Assembly: GCA_027486555.1 (NCBI GenBank)
Contig: JAIXOX010000120.1
Location: forward strand, 1 to 61,674
DNA: 61,674 nt
Direction of reading: 5' to 3'
Source: Comamonadaceae bacterium
GTDB lineage: Bacteria > Pseudomonadota > Gammaproteobacteria > Burkholderiales > Burkholderiaceae_C
The translations under genes were made by a program, and so were the position numbers. Below, one piece after another: positions 26,333 to 34,993 of this stretch; the stretch's first letter is position 1, and each line of letters begins with the position of its first letter. The notes below the pieces were generated by a model. It made no database searches. It worked only from the letters and a program-made list of their open reading frames with translations, and was not told the origin of the DNA.

Positions 26333-27880
26333 TCAGCTGCGCAAAAACAAACGGTAAACCGGGTTGTCTGTCTCTTCTGTGTAAGGGTAGCCCAGCGTTT
26401 GGAGGAACTTGTCAAACGCCTTGTCGTCCTTGGAGGGCACCTGCAAGCCGACCAAAATGCGGCCGTAATCGGCACCTTGGTTGCGGTAATGGAACAAGCT
26501 GATGTTCCAGCCCGGGCGCATCAGGCTCAAAAATTTGAGCAAGGCCCCTGGGCGCTCTGGAAATTCAAAACGCAGCAAGCGCTCGTCTTGTGACAGGGCC
26601 GAGTGCCCGCCCACCATGTGGCGGATGTGCTCTTTGGCCAGTTCGTCGTGCGTCAGGTCAATCGCCTTGAACTGTTGCTTGTTGAATTTGGCTGTGATCT
26701 TGCTGCTTTCGCCTTTGCCATGCGTGCTCAGACCTAAAAACACATGGGCCTGGTCGGAGTCGCTCATGCGGTAGTTGAACTCGGTCACGTTGCGCGGTCC
26801 GCCGGGCAAGCTCCCAATCAACTCCAAAAAGCGCTTGAAACTGCCGCGCTCTTCTGGAAGGGTGACGGCAAACAAAGCCTCTTTTTCTTCGCCCACATCG
26901 GCCCGCTCGGCCACAAAGCGCAGGCGGTCAAAGTTCATGTTGGCCCCACACAAAATGGCGGCGTAAGTCTGGCCTTTGGTTTTGTGTATGGCCACGTACT
27001 GCTTGATGGCGGCGACCGCCAGCGCGCCTGCGGGCTCCACAATCGAGCGGGTGTCCACAAAAATGTCCTTGATGGCAGCGCAGACCGCGTCGGTGTCCAC
27101 GGTCATGAATTCGTCCACCAGACCCCGTGTCACGCGAAAGGTCTCTTCGCCTACCAATTTGACCGCTGTGCCGTCCGAAAAAAGGCCCACATCGGTCAAA
27201 TTCACCCGTTTTTTGGCGGCCACCGATTGGATCATCGCGTTGGAGTCATTCATTTGCACGCCAATGACCTTGACCCCAGGGCGCACCGCCTTGATGTAGT
27301 TGGCCACGCCAGAAATCAGGCCGCCTCCGCCAATGGCCACAAACACCGCATCGAGTGGCCCCTGTTGTTGGCGCAGTATTTCCATGGCAATCGTGCCTTG
27401 TCCGGCGATCACATCCGGGTCATCAAAGGGGTGCACAAAGGTCAGGCCCTGCTTTTTTTGCAAGGTCAATGCGTGGTTATAGGCGTCGGAATAGCTCTCA
27501 CCAAACAACACCACGTTGCCCCCCAGGCCTTTGACCGCGTCGATCTTGACTTGTGGGGTGGTGGTGGGCATGACGATGATGGCCTGCGTGCCCAGTTTGC
27601 TGGCACTCAAGGCCACGCCCTGCGCATGGTTGCCCGCCGAGGCGCAAATCACGCCATTTTTCAGCTGCACCGGCGTGAGTTGCGCCATTTTGTTGTAAGC
27701 CCCGCGCAGCTTGAAGCTGTGCACGGCTTGCTGGTCTTCGCGCTTCAATAAAACCTTGTTGCCCAAGCGGCGAGACAGGTGAATGGCTGGCTCCAGAGAC
27801 GATTCGGTGGCCACATCGTAGACCTTGGCATTCAGGATTTTTTTAAGGTAATCGGCAGGTGTGAGGTGTTTTGTCGTCAT
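26333..27880 (-). CDS. ilvA: Threonine ammonia-lyase, biosynthetic
   Basis: A 515-residue PLP enzyme making 2-oxobutanoate from threonine, the first step of isoleucine synthesis. The PLP lysine is K57 in SFKLRGAYN; the substrate loop is ASAGNHAQG; the phosphate-binding glycines are in AIGGGGLISG. Two ACT-like regulatory domains follow (ALFAVTLPEERGSFKRFLEL and RLLRFEFPERPGALLKFLSL), typical of the isoleucine-inhibited long form. Start MTTKHLTPADY at 27880; the frame is open far upstream through a terminator-like structure, so upstream in-frame sequence is leader, not protein. Confidence 0.96.
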   Translation of the reverse strand: MTTKHLTPADYLKKILNAKVYDVATESSLEPAIHLSRRLGNKVLLKREDQQAVHSFKLRGAYNKMAQLTPVQLKNGVICASAGNHAQGVALSASKLGTQAIIVMPTTTPQVKIDAVKGLGGNVVLFGESYSDAYNHALTLQKKQGLTFVHPFDDPDVIAGQGTIAMEILRQQQGPLDAVFVAIGGGGLISGVANYIKAVRPGVKVIGVQMNDSNAMIQSVAAKKRVNLTDVGLFSDGTAVKLVGEETFRVTRGLVDEFMTVDTDAVCAAIKDIFVDTRSIVEPAGALAVAAIKQYVAIHKTKGQTYAAILCGANMNFDRLRFVAERADVGEEKEALFAVTLPEERGSFKRFLELIGSLPGGPRNVTEFNYRMSDSDQAHVFLGLSTHGKGESSKITAKFNKQQFKAIDLTHDELAKEHIRHMVGGHSALSQDERLLRFEFPERPGALLKFLSLMRPGWNISLFHYRNQGADYGRILVGLQVPSKDDKAFDKFLQTLGYPYTEETDNPVYRLFLRS

Positions 27881-27941
27881 GAACAAAGCGATGAAAGGCA
27901 AGGCGCATCGCGTAAAAAGAATGGGTTTGATGATAACGGGC

Positions 27942-27974
27942 AAAAAAAATGCCCCAAACCTTGCGGCTTGGGGC
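27942..27974 (-). terminator. Terminator structure in the ilvA leader (attenuator candidate)
   Basis: On the minus strand a 7-bp stem (gccccaa/ttggggc) is followed at once by eight T residues, a textbook intrinsic terminator, about 60 bases before the ilvA ATG. No other minus-strand gene lies upstream whose transcript it could end. A second small hairpin (tccacc/ggtgga, 27978-27998) precedes it. Confidence 0.75.
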
Positions 27975-27986
27975 AAATCCACCTTT

Positions 27987-28079
27987 TCAGAGGGTGGAGG
28001 AGACAAACGGTGCATGCAAAAAAGCACGCTTGTTCGCAATTGTACGGGCCTTTTGTTGCAACGCAGCAAGTTGGGCCAT
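27987..28079 (-). CDS. Possible 30-codon leader peptide of ilvA
   Basis: A short frame from ATG 28079 to TGA at 27987, beginning MAQLAALQQKART and ending FVSSTL. Its stop codon falls in the loop of the hairpin just before the terminator-like structure, the geometry expected for ribosome-mediated attenuation. However, it is not strongly enriched in Ile, Val or Leu codons, has no clear ribosome-binding site, and other frames are open here too. Only the position supports it. Confidence 0.3.
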   Translation of the reverse strand: MAQLAALQQKARTIANKRAFLHAPFVSSTL

Positions 28080-28133
28080 GCGAAATGAAAAAAGTTGTAA
28101 ACATGAATATGCTTGAAGAAACTGACAACCGGG

Positions 28134-28148
28134 CTTGACACTGTCAAG
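28134..28148. promoter_or_regulatory. Palindrome between ilvA and the OsmC-family gene
   Basis: CTTGACA-C-TGTCAAG is a perfect 7-bp inverted repeat that also contains TTGACA hexamers on both strands. It could be an operator or overlapping -35 elements for the divergent genes, but no good -10 sits at the right distance. Confidence 0.35.
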
Positions 28149-28282
28149 GCCTGAAATCGTGAAAGTGCTGACATCAGGGATGTGGGCTTTTTCCGCATGG
28201 CCCTGTGCGTGCTGTTGGGTAATATCGGCGTTTGTATTGCGGGTGGGCTGCATCAGCCCTGCCCATCACTGAGGATTGAAAA

Positions 28283-28735
28283 ATGGAATGCACAGTCACC
28301 TGGACCGGCGCGGCCGGCACCCGATCCGGCATGGGCTTTTTGGCCGAAACCGGTTCCGGCCACATGATTGCCATGGATGGCGCACCCGATGCGGTCAAAC
28401 CCGAGAACGGTGGGCAAAATTTGGCACCCCGCCCCATGGAGACCTTGTTGGCGGGCACCGGCGGCTGCACCGCCTACGACGTGGTGCTGATTTTGAAACG
28501 GGGACGGCACGATGTGCGGGGCTGCAGCGTCAAACTCAGCAGTCAACGCGCCGAGGTGGACCCCAAGGTGTTCACGCACATCAACATGCATTTCACTGTC
28601 ACGGGCAAAGGCGTTCCGGCGCTTGCTGTTGAACGCGCCATCGCCATGAGCCACGACAAATATTGCTCGGCCAGCATCATGCTGGGCAAAACAGCCGAAA
28701 TCACCACCAGCTTTGAGGTGATTGAAGCCGATTGA
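28283..28735 (+). CDS. OsmC-family protein
   Basis: A 150-residue protein of the OsmC/Ohr superfamily, YhfA-like branch. The two redox-active cysteines are C62 in GTGGCTAYD and C128 in HDKYCSAS; the strand-helix block MALLAGTGGC-type (here METLLAGTGGC) is conserved. Members reduce organic peroxides or have unknown thiol chemistry. GAGG lies 9 bases before the ATG. Divergent from ilvA; apparently monocistronic. Confidence 0.88.
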   Translation: MECTVTWTGAAGTRSGMGFLAETGSGHMIAMDGAPDAVKPENGGQNLAPRPMETLLAGTGGCTAYDVVLILKRGRHDVRGCSVKLSSQRAEVDPKVFTHINMHFTVTGKGVPALAVERAIAMSHDKYCSASIMLGKTAEITTSFEVIEAD

Positions 28736-28771
28736 CGCCGAGCAACTCCGCAGTCACAGCGTTGGCTCTTT

Positions 28772-28795
28772 GTAGGAGCGACGCCCTCGTCGCGA
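28772..28795. repeat. Solo REP arm
   Basis: GTAGGAGCGACGCCCTCGTCGCGA, written here as its hairpin GCGACG-CCCT-CGTCGC with the GTAG head, stands alone without the opposite arm, between the converging OsmC and coq7 genes. Confidence 0.8.
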
Positions 28796-28872
28796 AACCC
28801 CCGCATTCCACAACCCTGTCCATGTGCGCGAGCTTGCCCACCCGCAAGAACGCTATCTGTTCATGCCAAGCA

Positions 28873-29499
28873 TCAAACCCGGTAGGCGATGGTGGTCATC
28901 AGTTTGGCGGCCATTTTCATCATCGATTTGACGGGGGCGGGCAATTCCACCGCGCCAGCTTTCATGGCCATCTGGGCGTGCGCCATTTCATCGGCTTTCA
29001 TCGTGGCCACAATGGCGCGAGATGGCGTGTCGGCGGCTGGCAGTTTCTCCATGTGGGTTTGCAGATGGGCTTCGACTTGACGCTCGGTTTCCACGACAAA
29101 GCCCAAGCTGATCTTGTCGCCTCCCAATTTGCCGGCGGCAAATCCAATGGCAAAAGACCCTGCGTACCAAAGCGGGTTCAACAAAGAGGGCCGATCGTTC
29201 AGTTCATCCAGCCGTTGTTGGGTCCAGGCCAGGTGGTCGGTTTCTTCTCGGCTGGCCTCTGACAATTTGGCTTGGAGTGCTGGGTCGCGGCTGGCCAAGG
29301 ATTGCCCGGTGTACAGCGCTTGCGCGCACACCTCGCCCACATGGTTGATGCGCATCAGGGCGGCGGATTCGCGCCGTTCGCTGTCGCTCAGCTCCAAGGA
29401 GGCCATGCCTTGGTGGGGCATGGGGCGGCTGGACCGTGCAGGCGAACACAAAGTGCGCAAAGCGCTGTCGGCGGCCAAAATCAAAGGTGTCAAGGGCAT
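28873..29499 (-). CDS. coq7: Ubiquinone-biosynthesis hydroxylase Coq7
   Basis: A 208-residue di-iron monooxygenase that hydroxylates the demethoxy-ubiquinone ring, membrane-associated. Iron-ligand segments are visible: [38 protein letters not shown] and [12 protein letters not shown]. The N-terminus before RINHVGE is longer than in many homologues but keeps a plausible ATG. Located between an OsmC gene and the porin with no operon partner. Confidence 0.94.
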   Translation of the reverse strand: MPLTPLILAADSALRTLCSPARSSRPMPHQGMASLELSDSERRESAALMRINHVGEVCAQALYTGQSLASRDPALQAKLSEASREETDHLAWTQQRLDELNDRPSLLNPLWYAGSFAIGFAAGKLGGDKISLGFVVETERQVEAHLQTHMEKLPAADTPSRAIVATMKADEMAHAQMAMKAGAVELPAPVKSMMKMAAKLMTTIAYRV

Positions 29500-29616
29500 T
29501 TGGTGAGTGTAATCAATGCAGCATGGGACCGCGCCCTCGAGCTCAGAGATCCCATGAGCGAGGGTCTGAGCATGCGGATGGCTTTCATGTGAAGCTTGCG
29601 AGATGCGCTAAAAGTG

Positions 29617-29632
29617 ATTGAATTTGTTCAAT
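29617..29632. promoter_or_regulatory. Palindrome upstream of the porin gene
   Basis: ATTGAA-TTTG-TTCAAT is a perfect 6-bp inverted repeat, followed by another gttcaattt half at 29638. It lies in the 350-base non-coding stretch between coq7 and the porin start, which otherwise holds an A/T-rich region with an imperfect hairpin near 29692-29715. A porin regulator site is possible. Confidence 0.3.
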
Positions 29633-29849
29633 AAAGCGTTCAATTTCCAAAAATCAAAACCCGCTGAGTCCGTGGTGTGTTGTTGAGTTGCAACGAAAAG
29701 ACCTTTTCTTCGTTAATTTTCTTGGAGAAGCGTGAAGGCTCTGGTGCAATAGATGCAACCTTCCAGTTATGGAGGTTGGCTCAGGGTCTCAATGGGTGAT
29801 GAACACCTTTCTGATTCGGGGCCCTTGTTTAACCTTGGAGAAACTTGCA

Positions 29850-30884
29850 ATGAAAAAATCTCTGATTGCTCTGGCTGTTTTGACAGCTTCTGGCATTTCT
29901 TTCGCTCAATCCACAGTCACCATGTTCGGCGTGGTTGACGCGGCCTACGCCATGGGCACTGGTTCTTTGTCCGACAAAACCCAGTTGAAAAATTCCGGTT
30001 ACAACAGCAGCCGTTTCGGCGTGCGTGGCACTGAAGACTTGGGCGGTGGCTTGAAGGCTTCCTTCTGGCTCGAAGCTGGCGTGAACAACGACGACGGCAC
30101 TGCCTCCGCTTCCAACACCAACAACCAAGCTGTGACTGCTGCCAATGCTGGCACACAAGGCCTGACTTTCAACCGCCGCTCCACCCTCAGCCTCGAAGGC
30201 GGCTTTGGTGAGTTGCGTTTGGGCCGTGACTACACGCCTCAGTTCTGGACAGAAACTGCTTTTGATCCGTTTGGCACCAACGGCGTGGGCACCAACATTG
30301 CCTTCAACAAAGGTGGCCTGACTGGCGTTCGTGCTTCCAACAGCATCGGCTACCTGTCGCCTTCTTTCAGCGGCCTCAAAGTCTGGGTCCAGACTTACAT
30401 GGGCGAAAACGCATCCACTGCAGCAGCCAAGGCTGGCGACGGCAATGCCGTCCGCGTGTCTTATGACGCAGGTCCTTTGAGCTTGGCTTACGCCACTTCC
30501 AGCACCAAAGTGTCGGCTGGCGTGAATAACGACACCTCCAACATTGGCGCTTCTTACAACTTTGGCGTGGTCAAGTTGATGGCACAGTCCAACAAGACCA
30601 AAGTTGACGGCGCTGCCGACATCGACGGTTATGTTGTTGGTGCCACAGCACCTTTGGGTTCGGGCATGGTGCGTTTTGCACTGTCTGAGACCGACAAAGC
30701 TGGCGCCAAGAGCAACCTGACTGCCATCGGTTATGTGTACAGCCTGAGCAAGCGTACTGACCTGTACGCTACGTACGCCCGCGTGACCAACAAAGGCGGC
30801 GCTTCAGCTGCTTTGAACGGTGCTACCACCGGTGCTAACCAGTCTTCTTCTGGCTACGACTTCGGTGTCAAGCACGCTTTCTAA
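29850..30884 (+). CDS. Gram-negative porin (Porin_4 type), intact copy
   Basis: A 344-residue outer-membrane general porin. Signal peptide MKKSLIALAVLTASGISFA is followed by QSTVTMFGVVDAAY, the usual first strand of betaproteobacterial porins. Loop 3 motif LRLGRDYTPQFW and the C-terminal YDFGVKHAF, ending in phenylalanine, are present. GGAG precedes the start (ggagaaacttgca-ATG) and a strong terminator follows. Very similar to the inverted, damaged copy at 44.7-45.7 kb. Confidence 0.96.
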   Translation: MKKSLIALAVLTASGISFAQSTVTMFGVVDAAYAMGTGSLSDKTQLKNSGYNSSRFGVRGTEDLGGGLKASFWLEAGVNNDDGTASASNTNNQAVTAANAGTQGLTFNRRSTLSLEGGFGELRLGRDYTPQFWTETAFDPFGTNGVGTNIAFNKGGLTGVRASNSIGYLSPSFSGLKVWVQTYMGENASTAAAKAGDGNAVRVSYDAGPLSLAYATSSTKVSAGVNNDTSNIGASYNFGVVKLMAQSNKTKVDGAADIDGYVVGATAPLGSGMVRFALSETDKAGAKSNLTAIGYVYSLSKRTDLYATYARVTNKGGASAALNGATTGANQSSSGYDFGVKHAF

Positions 30885-30923
30885 TCCCCTGCTGTCGTAA
30901 GACAGCTTGAGATTTCGAAGAAT

Positions 30924-30958
30924 AAAAAACCCACCGTGGCAACGCGGTGGGTTTTTTT
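30924..30958 (+). terminator. Intrinsic terminator after the porin
   Basis: AAAAAACCCACCG and CGGTGGGTTTTTTT form a strong stem with flanking A and T runs, so it can act in both directions. The second porin has a near-identical hairpin at its own 3' end. Confidence 0.92.
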
Positions 30959-31005
30959 ACGTCCGTTGTGGCAGGTTGAGGGCGCAGCAGCGCCCTTGTC
31001 CGCTT

Positions 31006-31194
31006 TTACTGCTGCGTGATCCCCGCCTTCTGGATCACCTCGCTTCTGCGGAGATTTGGGTATTTGATGGGGGCGGCCAGGGCATTCCACGACGAAACCT
31101 GGAACCGCGCCATTTCTGCCGTTTCAGGCACCACGGGGGTGTTGGGAAACCCCGGACTGCTTTGCTCGCCCATGACGGCCAGCAAGGGCAGCAA
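31006..31194 (-). pseudogene. Fragment of a Bug/TctC-type binding protein gene
   Basis: About 62 codons resembling the C-terminal third of the neighbouring intact gene: LLAVMGE, RFQVSSWNALAAP and RRSEVIQKAGITQQ align with LLGVMGA, NFNVSSWNALAAP and RWTEVIQKAGIAQQ of that protein. About 50 residues are missing between the second and third blocks, and there is no start or 5' part. This is a decayed duplicate. A degenerate REP element lies between it and the intact gene. Confidence 0.82.
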
Positions 31195-31262
31195 GCGATG
31201 AAGCCGCGAGCGATCTTGTCAGAGCGCGCTGTTGATTCGGTCCTGTGAAGTTTGAAGTTAAA

Positions 31263-31331
31263 GGGAGCGTCACGGCCGGGGCGATGGGTGGTGGTGTGCG
31301 GGGGGTTTCGCGACGGGGGCGTCGCTCCTAC
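31263..31331. repeat. Degenerate REP-type element
   Basis: GGAGCGTCACGGCCGGGGCG...GCGACGGGGGCGTCGCTCCTAC: one arm is good, the other eroded. It lies between the binding-protein fragment and the intact gene. The rest of 31332-31507 shows no gene. Confidence 0.7.
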
Positions 31332-31507
31332 AAAAAAGCGCTCATGCACACAACATTGGGTCGGATCAATTGGTGCCATCATTTTTTTAAGCTGCAAAGT
31401 GAGCAAACAGGCCCTTTGTGCTGAGTGCACAGGCTCTGGCGGGTCGCCTGCGGCGCGGTAAAAGCGGTGGCGTCAGTCCATCGTTGGTTGGCCGCATAAA
31501 GGGGCAT

Positions 31508-32482
31508 TCACTGCTGCGCAATCCCCGCCTTTTGAATCACTTCAGTCCAACGTTGGATGTCTGAATCGAGCAACTGGGCCAATTGGCTGGGCGTGCTGGA
31601 TTGGGCTTGCACGTTGAAACCCGCCAGGCGCTGCACCATGGCCGGATCGGCCAGGACTTTGGCCAGCTCAGCGCTCAGACGGTCGACCACGGCTTTGGGG
31701 GTTTTGCCGGGCGCGGCCAGTGCGTTCCACGACGACACATTGAAGTTGCTCAAGCCCGCTAACTCACGCACCACCGGCACTTGGGGCAGGTCTTTGGGGC
31801 GGTTGGCACCCATCACGCCCAGCAGCCGCACGGCCTTGGCGTTGATCTGGGGTTTGAGTGGGCCCAAAATTTCCACCGCCGCATCGATTTGGCCACCGCG
31901 CAGGGCGTTGATGACCGCAGGCGTGCCGTTGTAGGGAACGATTTGTGCAATCAGGTTGGCCTGGGTGCGCAGCAGCTCGGCGGCCAGGTGTTGGGTGCTG
32001 CCGATGTTGATCGTGCCGATGTTCAGCTGGCCTGGGTGGGCGCGGCCAAAGCCGATCAGCTCGGCCAGGCTTTTGTGCGGTGACGATTCAGGCACCACGA
32101 TGGCGATGTCAAAAAGGCCGAGCAAGGACACGGGTGCAAAGTCGGTGCGCGGGTTGAAGGGCAGGGCCTTGAACAGGCCCGCACTCACGGCGGTGCCGTT
32201 GGACATGAGCAGCAGGGTGTGGCCATCGGGCTCGGCCTTGGCCACCAGCTCGGCCGCCACAATGCCGCCTGCGCCGGGTCGGTTGTCAATGAGCACGGCT
32301 TGGCCCAGGTTGACCGACAGCTGCTGCGCCACGGCCCGCGCCGTCAGGTCAGCCACGCCGCCCGCACCAAAAGGCACCACGATGCGCAGGGGTTTGGCGG
32401 GGAAAACGGCCTGAGCCCAGGCCTTGTTAAAAAACCCTGGGGTCAAAAGGGCAGCGTGCATCAAGAGACGGCGGCTTAACAT
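31508..32482 (-). CDS. Bug-family tripartite tricarboxylate transporter binding protein
   Basis: A 324-residue periplasmic binding protein of the TctC/Bug family. Signal peptide MLSRRLLMHAALLTPGFFN...AWAQ; mature start FPAKPLRIVVPFGAGGVADL is the family hallmark, with NRPGAGGIVAAELVAKAEPD and HTLLLMSNGT after it. Ligands are typically carboxylates; the exact one is unknown. No tctAB genes are adjacent, as is common for the many orphan Bug proteins in this order. ATG 32482 is preferred over an in-frame GTG at 32488. Confidence 0.92.
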   Translation of the reverse strand: MLSRRLLMHAALLTPGFFNKAWAQAVFPAKPLRIVVPFGAGGVADLTARAVAQQLSVNLGQAVLIDNRPGAGGIVAAELVAKAEPDGHTLLLMSNGTAVSAGLFKALPFNPRTDFAPVSLLGLFDIAIVVPESSPHKSLAELIGFGRAHPGQLNIGTINIGSTQHLAAELLRTQANLIAQIVPYNGTPAVINALRGGQIDAAVEILGPLKPQINAKAVRLLGVMGANRPKDLPQVPVVRELAGLSNFNVSSWNALAAPGKTPKAVVDRLSAELAKVLADPAMVQRLAGFNVQAQSSTPSQLAQLLDSDIQRWTEVIQKAGIAQQ

Positions 32483-32511
32483 CGGCACATTCCAAAAAAA
32501 TTCGATTCAGA

Positions 32512-33273
32512 ATGATAAAACCAAGCACCCCAAAGCTTCGTTGGGCGCTCTGCGCCAGTCTGTGCAGCAGTTTGTTGTTAGCCGGCTGCGCCTTCTGGAC
32601 GGACGAAGCGCCACAAGACAAACCTCAGCAGGTCTTGCGGCAGTTGCCGCTGCAGTTCAGCGCACAAGACAAGGCGCAATGGCAGGCCATGCGCTTGCCG
32701 GGCAAGTTGCTCACGGCTTACCGGGTGGACGCGCAAGGGCCGCGCAACGCCTTGCTGGCCGAATCGGCATCGTCGGCCAGCATGCTGAGGCAGGCTTTGC
32801 ACATTCCCCCAAACCAATTGGGCGCAGTGCAGTTTGACTGGCGCGTGGACCAGCTCATTGCAGGCGCGGACATGCGCCAGCGTGAGACCGAAGACTCGCC
32901 GGTGCGGCTGATCCTGGTGTTCGAGGGGGACAGGCAGCGGTTTTCGATGCAAAACCAAATGCTCAGCGAGTTGACCCTCAGCCTGACCGGCGAGCCACTG
33001 CCCTACGCGACGCTGATGTACGTGTGGTGCAACGACTGCCCAGCCGAGACGGTGATCGTGAACCCGAGAACCGACCGCATCCGCAAGCTGGCCATCGAAT
33101 CGGGATCGGGGCGAGTGGGGCAGTGGTTGAGTTACCGCCGCGACATCCGGGCCGACTTTGAGAAAGCCTTTGGCGAACCGCCCGGGGCTTTGCTCGGCTT
33201 GGCCATCATGACCGACACCGACAACACCCGCAGCACCACGCGCGCCTGGTATGGCGCAATCCGATTGGAGTGA
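32512..33273 (+). CDS. DUF3047 lipoprotein
   Basis: A 253-residue predicted lipoprotein: signal peptide WALCASLCSSLLLAGC with lipobox LLAGC. The mature part carries DUF3047 features: VQFDWRVDQLI, LILVFEGDR, LMYVWCNDCP and VGQWLSYRRDIRADFEKAFG. Function unknown; located in the envelope. Its start is 29 bases from the divergent binding-protein start. Confidence 0.87.
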   Translation: MIKPSTPKLRWALCASLCSSLLLAGCAFWTDEAPQDKPQQVLRQLPLQFSAQDKAQWQAMRLPGKLLTAYRVDAQGPRNALLAESASSASMLRQALHIPPNQLGAVQFDWRVDQLIAGADMRQRETEDSPVRLILVFEGDRQRFSMQNQMLSELTLSLTGEPLPYATLMYVWCNDCPAETVIVNPRTDRIRKLAIESGSGRVGQWLSYRRDIRADFEKAFGEPPGALLGLAIMTDTDNTRSTTRAWYGAIRLE

Positions 33274-33385
33274 ATGCACCAGTCCGGTGCGCGACAGGAC
33301 ATTTGGGGGAATTCCCTGCCCTGTCAACTGGCCCAAATGTTGCATACTCAATGGCTAACCCACTTTTTGTCACCGAGGTAGTTTG

Positions 33386-34993
33386 ATGAACAAGATGACC
33401 CCCAACGCCGTACTGTCCAGCGCCTTGACCGCGTCTTTGCTTTTTGCCGGTGTGATGACCGCTGGTCTGGTGCAAGCCAAACCTTTCAAATGGACCAGCG
33501 CCAGCGACATTCCCACACTCGACATCCACTCGCAAAACAACGCATTGGGCAACGGCGTGCACGCGGCCATCTTTGACTCGCTCGTTTACTACAACAGCAA
33601 GACCTTCAAGATCGAACCCCGCTTGGCCACGTCCTGGCGCGAGGTGTCGCCTACGCAATACCGTTTCAATTTGCGCAAGGGCGTCAAGTTCAGCGATGGC
33701 ACGGCCCTGACGGCCGACGATGTGGTGTTTTCGCTGGACCGCGCTCGCGCCAAAACCTCCAACTTCAATGTCTACACCCAGGGCATGAGCCGCATCGTCA
33801 AGGTCGATGCCAACACGGTGGACATCATCTTGAGCGGGCCCAATCCGGTGGTGTTGAACCAGATGACCGAGCTGCGCATCATGAGCAAGGCCTGGGCCGA
33901 AAAGAACAAGTCGGTGGAGCCCAAGGACGCCAAGACCAAAGAAGAAAACTTTGCCCACCGCAATGCCATGGGCAGCGGCCCTTACATGGTCAAAGAGTGG
34001 CAACCTGATCAAAAGTTGACGCTGGTGAAAAACCCCAACTGGTGGGGCTGGTCAGATGCCGCCACCAACGTGACCGAAATCATTTACACCCCCATCAAGA
34101 ACGAAGCCACACGCGCTGCCGCCTTGTTGTCGGGCGAGATCGACTTGGTGCTTGACCCCAGCCCACAAGACTTGGGACGCATGCGCAACAACGCCAACCT
34201 GAAGGTGATCGACGGCATTGAAAACCGCACCATCTTTTTGGGTATGGACCAGCACCGCGAAGAATTGCCCGGCTCCAACGTCAAGGGCAAAAACCCCCTC
34301 AAGGACGTGAAGGTGCGCAAGGCGCTGTACCAAGCGATTGACATGGACACCATCCACCGCGTGACCATGCGCGGCTTGTCGCAAAACACGGGTGCCTTGG
34401 TGGCACCGCAGGTCAATGGCTGGACCCAGGCCGTGGACACCCGTTTCCCCTATTCGCTGGATGCTTCCAAAAAGCTGCTGACCGAAGCCGGTTACCCCAA
34501 CGGCTTTGAGGTGGACTTTGCCTGCCCCAACAACCGCTACATCAACGACGAAGAGATCTGCCAAGCGATCACGGCCATGTGGGCCAAGGTGGGCATCAAA
34601 GCCAAGCTGCGCACGCAGCCCCTGGTGACTTATTTCCCCATGATCCAGCGCTACGAAGCCAGCATCTACATGCTGGGTTGGGGCGTGCCGACCTTTGACG
34701 CGTTGTACAGCCTGCAGTCGCTCACCCGTTCGGTGGGCACCGGCGGTGACGGCAACTACAACGTGGGCCGCTACAGCAACCAGCGCATGGACTACATCGT
34801 CGACCGAGTGAAGACCGAGACCGACTTGCCGGTGCGCAACCGCTTGCTGACCGAAGGTTTGCAGCTGTCCAACGACACGGTGTCGCACATCCCTCTGCAC
34901 AACCAAGTGATTCCTTGGGGCATGAAGAAAAACATCGACGTGGTGCACCGTCCTGACAACCGTCTGGACTGGACTCTGATCAAGGTCAACTGA
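33386..34993 (+). CDS. Peptide ABC transporter substrate-binding protein (first)
   Basis: A 535-residue family-5 periplasmic binding protein. Signal peptide MNKMTPNAVLSSALTASLLF...VQA; blocks typical of the family are LATSWREVSPTQYRFNLRKG, VKFSDGTALTADDVVFSL and DASKKLLTEAGYPNGFEVDF. First gene of a seven-gene operon; GAGG precedes the ATG by 8 bases and the stop overlaps the permease start (TGATG). A second, different binding protein is encoded three genes on; the two share MGSGPY/NGTGPF and VRKALYQAIDMDTI-type segments. Confidence 0.93.
   Translation: MNKMTPNAVLSSALTASLLFAGVMTAGLVQAKPFKWTSASDIPTLDIHSQNNALGNGVHAAIFDSLVYYNSKTFKIEPRLATSWREVSPTQYRFNLRKGVKFSDGTALTADDVVFSLDRARAKTSNFNVYTQGMSRIVKVDANTVDIILSGPNPVVLNQMTELRIMSKAWAEKNKSVEPKDAKTKEENFAHRNAMGSGPYMVKEWQPDQKLTLVKNPNWWGWSDAATNVTEIIYTPIKNEATRAAALLSGEIDLVLDPSPQDLGRMRNNANLKVIDGIENRTIFLGMDQHREELPGSNVKGKNPLKDVKVRKALYQAIDMDTIHRVTMRGLSQNTGALVAPQVNGWTQAVDTRFPYSLDASKKLLTEAGYPNGFEVDFACPNNRYINDEEICQAITAMWAKVGIKAKLRTQPLVTYFPMIQRYEASIYMLGWGVPTFDALYSLQSLTRSVGTGGDGNYNVGRYSNQRMDYIVDRVKTETDLPVRNRLLTEGLQLSNDTVSHIPLHNQVIPWGMKKNIDVVHRPDNRLDWTLIKVN

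Noticed and set aside
26333..28198. A longer IlvA protein starting up to 106 codons upstream
   Set aside because: The extension crosses a terminator structure and has no similarity to IlvA; the conserved N-terminus begins at MTTKHLTPADY.
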